A program made the translations under genes and the position numbers. This document shows positions 1-5,272 of a stretch of DNA of 5,272 nucleotides, piece after piece. Source of the stretch: an uncultured Actinomycetes bacterium (GTDB lineage Bacteria > Actinomycetota > Actinomycetes > Nanopelagicales > Nanopelagicaceae); the NCBI GenBank assembly GCA_903939005.1, contig CAJAFH010000055.1:1-5272 (forward strand), written 5' to 3'. The notes below the pieces were generated by a model. It had not been told where the DNA came from and did no database searches. It saw nothing but the letters and a program-made list of their open reading frames with translations. Every line of letters starts with the position of its first letter. Position 1 is the stretch's first letter.

Positions 1-7
1 TGTTGGA

Positions 8-613
8 ATGCATAAGCCCACCCGCCCGAACTTAGTTGCTGTCGGAACTATCGTTTGGCTATCAAGTGAGTTGATGTTTTTCGCTGCTCTCTTCGCGATG
101 TACTTCACCACTCGCGCGGTTCAAGGCCCATCAGTCTGGCTTACCTCAACCGAACTCCTAAACATTCCATTTGCAGCCCTTAACACCACTGTTCTAGTTC
201 TGTCATCAGTGACTTGTCAGTTCGGTGTTTTCGCAGCTGAGCGATTCCAAGAGCGTAAAACTGGTTCACTATGGCAAATAAATAAGTGGGGAATGCGGGA
301 ATGGTTCGCACTCACCTTCTTAATGGGTGCATTCTTTATTGGTGGTCAGGTTTACGAATACGCAGCGCTGGTTGAAGAAGGCTTAAGTATTTCATCGGTG
401 GCTTACGGTTCAGTTTTCTACATTGCAACTGGTTTCCACGGTTTGCACGTAACCGGCGGATTGATTGCATTCTTGATCGTGATGATCCGCGTGGCTAAGT
501 CTCGCCGCTTTAATCACAATCAGGCAACCACAGCAATCGTGGTTTCTTATTATTGGCACTTCGTCGACGTCGTCTGGATCGCTCTATTCTCTGCGATCTA
601 CCTAATTAAGTAG
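8..613 (+). CDS. ctaE: Cytochrome c oxidase subunit III (aa3 oxidase, actinobacterial five-helix form), possibly 5' partial
   Basis: This is a membrane subunit of the aa3-type terminal oxidase; it packs against the catalytic subunit I and has no metal centres. About five hydrophobic segments are visible (near residues 9-33, 52-76, 98-118, 132-160 and 175-200), fitting actinobacterial proteins that lack the two N-terminal helices of the mitochondrial form. Family signatures are WLSSELMFF with Glu21 (equivalent to the DCCD-reactive Glu90 of the bovine subunit), [11 protein letters not shown] near 141-151 and [10 protein letters not shown] at 181-190. The visible ATG at 8 has no room for a ribosome binding site inside the window, the frame stays open to the left edge (GTT GGA), and remembered homologues carry roughly 10-18 residues before the RPN motif, so the true start may lie upstream. 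The loop at 79-98 is longer than in mycobacterial CtaE as I recall it. It is the first visible gene of the plus-strand operon, 9 nt before qcrC. Function is secure; the start is uncertain. Confidence 0.95.
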   Translation: MHKPTRPNLVAVGTIVWLSSELMFFAALFAMYFTTRAVQGPSVWLTSTELLNIPFAALNTTVLVLSSVTCQFGVFAAERFQERKTGSLWQINKWGMREWFALTFLMGAFFIGGQVYEYAALVEEGLSISSVAYGSVFYIATGFHGLHVTGGLIAFLIVMIRVAKSRRFNHNQATTAIVVSYYWHFVDVVWIALFSAIYLIK

Positions 614-622
614 AAAAGAAAT

Positions 623-1414
623 ATGAAAAAGATATCTAAGCTTCGTCGCAGTGCATTCGCTTCACCACTTCTTTTAGTTCTTGCGCTTTTTGCAATTGGT
701 ACGACTTTTTCAGTAGCGAGCGCCACAACGAAAAGTGAACTTTCAGTCGAGCAACGTTCAGCTCAGATAGCTGAAGGTAAGAACATATTTCTAAAGGGTT
801 GCTCGTCATGTCATGGCTTGAACCTCGAAGGATCTGCAATTGCACCATCCCTAATAGGTGTTGGAGCTGCCTCCGTTGATTTCCAAGTCGGAACTGGTCG
901 CATGCCGGTAGCTGACTTAAGCCAACAGATTGCGCGTAAAGAGCCGGTTTATAACGAAGAGCAAACTGCTGCCCTTGCCGCATACGTTGCTTCGACGTCT
1001 ATTGGTCCAGAAATTCCCAATGAATCAATGCTTAATTATGAGCGCGATGGAAATACGGCAGAGGGTGGAACTTTATTCCGCACTAACTGCGCCATGTGCC
1101 ACAACTTCGCTGGCCAGGGCGGCGCTTTAACTCAAGGAAAGTATGCGCCGACCTTGATGGGCGTGGAACCTAAATATATTTACGAAGCAATGATTACTGG
1201 TCCGCAGGCAATGCCAGTTTTCGCGGATAAAACAATTACTCCGGCAGAGAAACTTTCTATCATCAAATGGATCAAAGCTGCAGAGAATGAACCACAGTTA
1301 GGCGGTGCCGCGTTAGGTCGCGTTGGCCCAGTGACTGAAGGTTTGTTGGTGTGGACACTAGGACTCGGACTGCTGATCGGTGTGGCAGTTTGGTTAGCGA
1401 CGAAGGCGAGATAA
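623..1414 (+). CDS. qcrC: Di-haem cytochrome c subunit of the menaquinol-cytochrome c reductase (cytochrome cc)
   Basis: QcrC carries electrons from the Rieske centre of the bc1 complex directly to the aa3 oxidase, replacing a soluble cytochrome c in Actinobacteria. The 263-residue protein starts with a basic n-region and a hydrophobic stretch (about 14-32) ending in Ala-Ser-Ala, a possible signal-peptidase site after residue 34; it could instead stay as an anchor. Two class I cytochrome c domains follow. The first has CSSCH at 60-64 and probable axial Met94 (in GRMP); the second has CAMCH at 156-160 and probable axial Met197 (in QAMP). A C-terminal membrane helix (about 237-259) ends in a positive cytoplasmic tail, so both haem domains face outside. 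The length is normal for the family. The ATG at 623 follows ctaE by 9 nt with only a weak purine-rich AAAAGA before it, suggesting translational coupling. Both haem sites are intact. Confidence 0.97.
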   Translation: MKKISKLRRSAFASPLLLVLALFAIGTTFSVASATTKSELSVEQRSAQIAEGKNIFLKGCSSCHGLNLEGSAIAPSLIGVGAASVDFQVGTGRMPVADLSQQIARKEPVYNEEQTAALAAYVASTSIGPEIPNESMLNYERDGNTAEGGTLFRTNCAMCHNFAGQGGALTQGKYAPTLMGVEPKYIYEAMITGPQAMPVFADKTITPAEKLSIIKWIKAAENEPQLGGAALGRVGPVTEGLLVWTLGLGLLIGVAVWLATKAR

Positions 1415-1418
1415 GTAA

Positions 1419-2411
1419 ATGTCCAACGAAATCGAAGCAATCAAAGATCCCGGATTACCGGCGCACGTTCACCGCAAAGCTGATACTGATCCAGTTGCTG
1501 AAAAGCGCGCAGAGCGACAAGTAGCAATCCTCTTCCTGATCTCTGCCCTCGGTACTTTGCTATTCATCTTTGCTTATTACTTTATCCCAGAGGATGTCTT
1601 TGTATTTTTCCCAGTTCTAGGCAACACCAACGCTCATCAACTCGTATTGGGCCTTGGACTTGCGATTGCACTTTTCTTCATTGGTGCTGCTGCAATTCAT
1701 TGGGCTAAGACGTTGATGCCCGATGAAGAAGTTATCGCAATGCGTCACACCATGCGCTCTGATGATGAAGATCGCGATGCACTAGTAGCAACTGTGAAAG
1801 AACGTGCAGGTGCCGCTGGTCTCGGCCGTCGCTCACTAATCAAACGTTCAATGGGTCTCTCACTTGGCTTGATCGGTCTCTCACCACTAGTTTTACTGCG
1901 CGATTTAGGTCCACTGCCCGGCGATGATTTAACAAAGACCAGTTGGAATGCCGGCACCAGATTAGTTACCGATCCAGGTGATCGCCCAATTCGCCCCGAA
2001 GATCTAGAAGTTGGCGCAGTAGCGCAAGTACTTCCGGAACATGTCGGCGAAGAGCGTCGTCATCTCAGTGATATTGCGAAGGATGCGGTTCTCTTGATTC
2101 GCATTCGTCCCGAAGAGTTTCAATTAAGTCCGGAACGTTTATCTTGGACTTACGACGGCATCATTGCATTCAGCAAGATTTGCTCGCATATGGGTTGCGC
2201 TGTTGCGCTCTACGAGCAGACTACAAAACATTTACTCTGCCCATGTCATCAATCAACTTTCGATGTACCTCGCGCGGCTAAAGTTATTTTCGGACCAGCC
2301 GCTCGCCCACTTCCCCAGCTAGCAATTACTGTTGACTCTGAAGGTTATTTGATTGCACAAAAGCCATTCTCCGAACCAGTCGGACCTAGTTTCTGGGAGC
2401 GCTCCTCATGA
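1419..2411 (+). CDS. qcrA: Rieske iron-sulfur subunit of the menaquinol-cytochrome c reductase
   Basis: QcrA takes one electron from menaquinol at the Qo site of QcrB and passes it to QcrC. The 330-residue protein has a charged cytoplasmic N-terminus, two hydrophobic helices (about 35-56 and 73-95), a charged loop, a twin-arginine motif (Arg137-Arg138 in GRRSLIKR) and a third helix (about 145-161), followed by the extracytoplasmic Rieske domain. In Streptomyces, helices 1-2 of this protein are known to be inserted by Sec and helix 3 by Tat; the layout here matches. Box 1 is CSHMGC (255-260) and box 2 is CPCHQS (274-279): Cys255, His257, Cys274 and His277 should bind the 2Fe-2S cluster, and Cys260/Cys276 the disulfide. 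Phe281 stands where high-potential Rieske proteins have a tyrosine. The ATG at 1419 lies 4 nt after the qcrC stop; a possible GAAGG at 1402-1406 is distant. The stop overlaps the qcrB start. Confidence 0.97.
   Translation: MSNEIEAIKDPGLPAHVHRKADTDPVAEKRAERQVAILFLISALGTLLFIFAYYFIPEDVFVFFPVLGNTNAHQLVLGLGLAIALFFIGAAAIHWAKTLMPDEEVIAMRHTMRSDDEDRDALVATVKERAGAAGLGRRSLIKRSMGLSLGLIGLSPLVLLRDLGPLPGDDLTKTSWNAGTRLVTDPGDRPIRPEDLEVGAVAQVLPEHVGEERRHLSDIAKDAVLLIRIRPEEFQLSPERLSWTYDGIIAFSKICSHMGCAVALYEQTTKHLLCPCHQSTFDVPRAAKVIFGPAARPLPQLAITVDSEGYLIAQKPFSEPVGPSFWERSS
2395..2406 (+). promoter_or_regulatory. qcrB ribosome binding site inside a palindrome
   Basis: GGGAG at 2395-2399 ends 8 nt before the qcrB ATG and is the clearest Shine-Dalgarno sequence in the operon. 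It supports the start at 2408 that overlaps the qcrA stop as ATGA. The same bases form a perfect 10-nt palindrome, GGAGCGCTCC (2396-2405), which a G-U pair can extend to 2395-2406 in RNA. The palindrome could fold into a small hairpin with a GCGC loop that hides the binding site until ribosomes finishing qcrA open it. The binding site is well supported; the masking idea is inference, because the stem is only about four pairs. Confidence 0.7.
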
Positions 2412-3994
2412 CCGCACGTGAAAGAGTTACCGGTACGGTAGCCAACTATGTAGATGAGCGCACTGGCGCTGCCAAGTGGATGAAGAAGAACTTAACCAAA
2501 GTCTTTCCTGATCACTGGTCGTTCTTACTGGGTGAAATTGTGCTCTACTCATTTATCATCTTGTTGCTTTCCGGAACATTCTTAACCTTCTGGTTTGATC
2601 CGTCCCAGCGTGAAGTTTTGTACGATGGTAGCTACGAACCACTTCAAGGTTTACATATGTCAGCTGCTTACGCATCAACTTTGCATATCTCTTTCGAAAT
2701 TCGTGGTGGACTCTTAATGCGTCAAATTCACCACTGGGCCGCTCTGATTTTCATGGCTGGCATGGTTGTGCACTTGATGCGCGTTTATTTCACCGGTGCG
2801 TTCCGCAAGCCACGTGAGTTCAACTGGATCATCGGTGTTGGTCTATTAACCCTGGGCATCGTTGAGGGTTTCCTCGGTTACTCATTGCCGGATGATTTAC
2901 TTTCCGGAACTGGTATTCGTATCGCCGAAGCAATTATTCAAGCACTGCCCGTTGTGGGTTCTTATCTGGCTTTCTTCGCCTTTGACGGAGCGTTTCCTGG
3001 TGAAGCTTTCATTCCACGAATATTTACAGTTCACGTATTGCTGCTGCCCGGAATATTTCTCGCCCTCATAACGGTGCACTTAATGCTGGTTTGGTACCAG
3101 AAGCACACTCAGTGGCCTGGCCCTGGTAGAACAGAGAAGAATGTAGTTGGTTATCCATTGATGCCGGCATACATGGCTAAAGCTGGCGGTTTCTTCTTCA
3201 TTGTCTTTGGTGTTACTGCGTTCTTAGGAGCGGTGGCTTCGATTAACCCAGTCTGGCTTTACGGACCATATAACCCGGGCCAGATTTCTGCTGGTTCGCA
3301 ACCCGATTGGTATATGGGTTGGCTCGATGGTCTAGTTCGAATGGCACCACCACTTGAGTCGTACATTTTTGGTTACACAATTCCTTGGAACATTTTGATT
3401 CCGGGGCTAATTGTTCCCGGGATTCTCTTCACTGGAATGGCGCTGTATCCATTTATTGAGAGTTGGATAACTGGCGATAAGCGCGAGCATCACCTACTTG
3501 ATCGTCCGCGCAACGTGCCTAACCGCACCGCTCTAGGCGTAATGTCATTAACCTTTATGTTAGTTGCGTTAATCAATGGTGGAAATGACATCATCGCTAC
3601 CACCTTTAGTTTAGGTATCAACCAAGTTATGTGGTTTAGCCGGATCGGCATAATTGTTCTACCACCAATAGCATTTGTTATAACAAAGCGAATCTGTTTG
3701 TCACTACAACGTGCCGATCGCGAACTAGTGCTGCATGGTCGCGAAACTGGTCGTCTGCTTATGCTGCCACATGGTGAGTTTGTCGAAGTTCACGAGCCAA
3801 TTTCACCAGAACTAGCTTGGAAGTTAACCGCACATGAACAAGCTCCCGCGCTGGAACTTCAAGATGTAGATGCTCGTGGTGTGCGCCGCGCAGGTGGCTT
3901 AAAGAACAAGTTACGTAAGCGCATTAGTCAGGCAAATGCTGAAAGTATTGCTAAGCCAACAGCGAATGATCTCAAGGAAATTGAGCATCATTAA
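2408..3994 (+). CDS. qcrB: Cytochrome b subunit of the menaquinol-cytochrome c reductase, with actinobacterial C-terminal tail
   Basis: QcrB is the quinol-oxidising membrane core of the bc1 complex and holds both b haems and the Qo and Qi sites. It has 528 residues with about eight hydrophobic helices (near 40-62, 107-128, 138-160, 203-230, 258-279, 326-348, 375-392 and 407-428) and fuses the b6-like and subunit IV-like halves in one chain. Probable haem ligands are His108 and His122 in helix B (13 residues between) and His209 and His224 in helix D (14 residues between, as in b6-type proteins). The Qo motif is PDWY at 299-302, the actinobacterial form of PEWY. A hydrophilic, charged tail of about 100 residues follows the last helix and ends in EIEHH; long tails here are typical of Actinobacteria. 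The homologous site in mycobacteria is the target of the drug Q203 (telacebec). The start overlaps the qcrA stop by 4 nt and has a good ribosome binding site. It is the last gene of the operon. Confidence 0.98.
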   Translation: MTARERVTGTVANYVDERTGAAKWMKKNLTKVFPDHWSFLLGEIVLYSFIILLLSGTFLTFWFDPSQREVLYDGSYEPLQGLHMSAAYASTLHISFEIRGGLLMRQIHHWAALIFMAGMVVHLMRVYFTGAFRKPREFNWIIGVGLLTLGIVEGFLGYSLPDDLLSGTGIRIAEAIIQALPVVGSYLAFFAFDGAFPGEAFIPRIFTVHVLLLPGIFLALITVHLMLVWYQKHTQWPGPGRTEKNVVGYPLMPAYMAKAGGFFFIVFGVTAFLGAVASINPVWLYGPYNPGQISAGSQPDWYMGWLDGLVRMAPPLESYIFGYTIPWNILIPGLIVPGILFTGMALYPFIESWITGDKREHHLLDRPRNVPNRTALGVMSLTFMLVALINGGNDIIATTFSLGINQVMWFSRIGIIVLPPIAFVITKRICLSLQRADRELVLHGRETGRLLMLPHGEFVEVHEPISPELAWKLTAHEQAPALELQDVDARGVRRAGGLKNKLRKRISQANAESIAKPTANDLKEIEHH

Positions 3995-4009
3995 TTAGTT
4001 CATAGTTTG

Positions 4010-4050
4010 AAGAAACCCTCGTTGCTATTGTGCTGCGGGGGCTTCTTTTT
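4010..4050. terminator. Probable bidirectional Rho-independent terminator between convergent operons
   Basis: A 12-bp imperfect inverted repeat pairs 4010-4021 with 4036-4047 around a 14-nt loop. Read on the plus strand, the left arm is AAGAAACCCTCG and the right arm CGGGGGCTTCTT, with one A-C mismatch and one G-U pair, running into a T tract at 4046-4050. It lies 15 bp after the qcrB stop, so it is placed to end the ctaE-qcrCAB transcript. On the minus strand the arms also pair, with a G-U where the plus strand has A-C, and end in TTTCTT, so it may also stop the transporter transcript. The transporter stop codon (4025-4027) lies in the loop, and the right arm is part of its coding sequence. 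The structure was found by eye and no folding energy was calculated. Confidence 0.7.
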
Positions 4051-4912
4051 GCTTACTAACAACTAGCCAGACGCCAACCACGGTAATCAAAGTACCTAGT
4101 AATGAAACTGGTGAGATGTGCTCATCAAAGAAGAAATAGGCCTCGATCGCGGTAACTGCTGGCACCAAGTAATAGAGCGAGGAAACACTTGCTGCGCTGC
4201 CATGGCTTAGCAGGAAAAAGAGCAACAGAATTGCACCAAAAGATAAGGCCAGAACTAACCAAGTCAGCGCCCCAATGAACTTCGCAGTCCACTGAATCTC
4301 TGGTTTCTCAAAGATCAGCGCCAGCGTCAGCAAAACAACTGCAGTTGCGGCATATTGAATCGAAGTGCCGCTAAGAGTTGGAATCGCTCCCCCGTACTTC
4401 TTCTGCAGAATAGTGCCACTAGTTCCGCCCAATAATCCGACTACGCAAGCAGCAATCGAAACGAGTGAAATTGCATTTGCACCACTCATGTTGATGCGCG
4501 GAATCACGACAACAAATAGCCCCAACAATCCAAGTATCAATCCAGAAACAGCTCGTGCCTTAAGTGGCTCGCCTAGATACCTGGCTGCAAAGAGACTCAC
4601 CAATACTGGTTGCAAGCTGACGATCAACGCTGTTACCCCTGCTGGTAACCCACGGCTTACGGCAAAGAAGCAGCCACCTAAGTAGGCGCCATGAAGTGTT
4701 AAGCCAATCATTGTTGACGGCCAGATAATTGCTCGAGTAATTGGCTGGCTCTTGCGTAGGAATGCAATCGCAAGTAAGAGCAGTAGCGCGGCAATTGCCA
4801 TGCGAATAGCGACAAAGTAAAACGGCGGCGCGTAAGGAATTCCGTATTTAACGCCTATAAATCCGGTACTCCAGAGAATTACGAAAAGGCTAGGTGCAAA
4901 TTTCTTTAGCAC
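4025..4912 (-). CDS. EamA/DMT-family permease, substrate unknown
   Basis: This is a probable inner-membrane transporter of the drug/metabolite superfamily. With the GTG start at 4912 it has 295 residues and about ten hydrophobic helices in two EamA repeats (roughly 5-138 and 150-286). Repeat 1 opens with the family-typical WSTGFIGVKYG (14-24) and ends with GLPAGVTALI, LQPVLVSLFA and LGEPL (Glu115). Repeat 2 mirrors this with SVSSLYYLVPAVTAIEAYFFFDE (Glu264) and then LLGTLITVVGVWL. Members export amino acids, metabolites or drugs, or take up nutrients; nothing here fixes the substrate. The start is inferred: GTG 4912 is 11 nt after the ctaF stop with a weak AGAG upstream and gives a normal N-terminus. 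The frame stays open to an ATG at 5083, but that extension is hydrophilic, rich in Arg and Cys, and lies inside ctaF. It is probably co-transcribed with ctaF. Family is confident; role is open. Confidence 0.9.
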   Translation of the reverse strand: MLKKFAPSLFVILWSTGFIGVKYGIPYAPPFYFVAIRMAIAALLLLLAIAFLRKSQPITRAIIWPSTMIGLTLHGAYLGGCFFAVSRGLPAGVTALIVSLQPVLVSLFAARYLGEPLKARAVSGLILGLLGLFVVVIPRINMSGANAISLVSIAACVVGLLGGTSGTILQKKYGGAIPTLSGTSIQYAATAVVLLTLALIFEKPEIQWTAKFIGALTWLVLALSFGAILLLFFLLSHGSAASVSSLYYLVPAVTAIEAYFFFDEHISPVSLLGTLITVVGVWLVVSKQKEAPAAQ

Positions 4913-4923
4913 GACTGCTCTAG

Positions 4924-5272
4924 TTAGTGATGAGCTGTGTCGTTGCTTGGCTTTTCGTACTCGGTTACAAACCCGATAATGCTGATTACAAGTGCGCCAA
5001 CACCTAGAAGCGTTAGCCACCAGCCGATAATCAAGCCAAGACCAACTACAAACATGCTTGCGGCTAGCGGCAATGGCCACCAAGAATGCGGGCTATAGAA
5101 ACCTAGTTCGCCAGCTGAATCTGCGATCTCGCCTTCGAGATTATCTTCTGGAAGCGTTGTTCCAATACGACGATCGGTAAACCAAACATAATAACCAACC
5201 ATGGCAGCGAGCAGAGAACTAAGTAGCAGACACGAAATACCTAGTGGTTCGCCGCCAACAAAGTAATAAACA
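4924..5272 (-). CDS. ctaF: Cytochrome c oxidase subunit IV, actinobacterial type (5' partial, start beyond the window)
   Basis: CtaF is a small membrane subunit of the actinobacterial aa3 oxidase, part of the bc1-aa3 supercomplex and unrelated to mitochondrial subunit IV. The signature lies in the central loop: PEDNLEGEIADSAGELGF followed by YSPHSWWPL, nearly the same as the mycobacterial protein as I recall it. Hydrophobic helices follow (WWPLPLAASMFVVGLGLIIG and LLGVGALVISIIGFV), then a polar tail ending in THH-like AHH. An ATG at 5202 would give only 92 residues, but the frame stays open to the window edge, adding 23 residues (VYYFVGGEPLGISCLLLSS, then LLAA) that complete an upstream membrane helix. 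Known CtaF proteins are about 130-140 residues, so some 20 N-terminal residues should lie beyond 5272 and the ATG is an internal methionine. ctaC and ctaD commonly lie upstream in this direction. The EamA gene follows after 11 nt. Confidence 0.93.
   Translation of the reverse strand, partial: VYYFVGGEPLGISCLLLSSLLAAMVGYYVWFTDRRIGTTLPEDNLEGEIADSAGELGFYSPHSWWPLPLAASMFVVGLGLIIGWWLTLLGVGALVISIIGFVTEYEKPSNDTAHH

Noticed and set aside
636..983. Minus-strand open frame of 115 codons inside qcrC
   Set aside because: It lies opposite a clear di-haem cytochrome gene, its translation is Gln/Leu-rich with no recognisable motif, and it has no operon context.
779..1105. Possibility that the two haem domains of QcrC are a recent fusion or duplication
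   Set aside because: Di-haem QcrC is the normal form throughout Actinobacteria, and the two domains differ strongly in sequence, so no recent event is indicated.
930..1130. Plus-strand 66-codon frame overlapping qcrC
   Set aside because: It is an out-of-frame reading of the QcrC coding sequence with no family features.
1180..1440. Minus-strand 86-codon frame across the qcrC/qcrA junction
   Set aside because: Pro/Ser/Thr-rich translation typical of antisense shadow; it overlaps two strongly supported genes.
1745..1957. Minus-strand 70-codon frame inside qcrA
   Set aside because: Ser/Arg/Pro-rich low-complexity translation opposite the twin-arginine region of QcrA; no independent support.
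2862..3079. Short frames on both strands within qcrB
   Set aside because: They overlap the helix C-D region of QcrB, have no motifs, and no ribosome binding sites of note.
3995..4024. Possible promoter or small RNA in the qcrB-EamA gap
   Set aside because: The gap is only 30 bp between convergent stop codons, and the terminator arm explains much of it.
4365..4685. Plus-strand 106-codon frame opposite the EamA gene
   Set aside because: It is Pro/Thr/Asn-rich, which is what the reverse of a hydrophobic transporter gives, and no homology is recognised.
1..5272. Mobile element, CRISPR array, tRNA or a novel defence-type system
   Set aside because: No transposase, direct-repeat array, cloverleaf or unfamiliar gene cassette is visible; the window is filled by conserved respiratory genes and one transporter.

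Overview
The window is a core respiratory-chain locus of an actinobacterium. The genes have the actinobacterial form of each subunit: a five-helix cytochrome oxidase subunit III, a di-haem cytochrome cc (QcrC), a three-helix Rieske protein with an internal twin-arginine motif (QcrA), a long-tailed cytochrome b with a PDWY Qo motif (QcrB), and the actinobacteria-specific oxidase subunit IV (CtaF). Sampled lines have GC in the mid-to-high forties per cent, low for the phylum, and the genes are packed almost without gaps. I infer a streamlined low-GC planktonic lineage such as the freshwater Nanopelagicales (acI), but the sequence alone does not prove this.

Layout. On the plus strand, ctaE (8-613, possibly starting before the window), qcrC (623-1414), qcrA (1419-2411) and qcrB (2408-3994) form one tight operon. 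The gaps are 9 nt and 4 nt, and qcrA/qcrB overlap by 4 nt. The 30 bp after qcrB contain the left arm of a probable bidirectional terminator (4010-4050). On the minus strand, reading leftwards, ctaF (4924 to beyond 5272, its start outside the window) is followed 11 nt later by an EamA/DMT-family transporter gene (4025-4912). That gene's stop codon lies in the loop of the terminator hairpin. No non-coding stretch exceeds 30 bp, and I see no RNA genes, mobile elements, CRISPR arrays or long repeats.

How the genes work together. QcrB oxidises menaquinol, QcrA takes the first electron on its 2Fe-2S centre, and QcrC passes it through two c haems directly to the aa3 oxidase, of which CtaE and CtaF are subunits. 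Actinobacteria use this bc1-aa3 supercomplex in place of a soluble cytochrome c. The cluster-environment residues of QcrA and the PDWY motif of QcrB fit a low-potential menaquinone chain. The transporter is the one gene without an evident respiratory role.

I did not find a new biological system. The points most worth a second look are the terminator with a stop codon in its loop, the palindrome covering the qcrB ribosome binding site, the transporter behind ctaF, and two gene starts (the transporter and ctaF) that automatic calling would probably get wrong.
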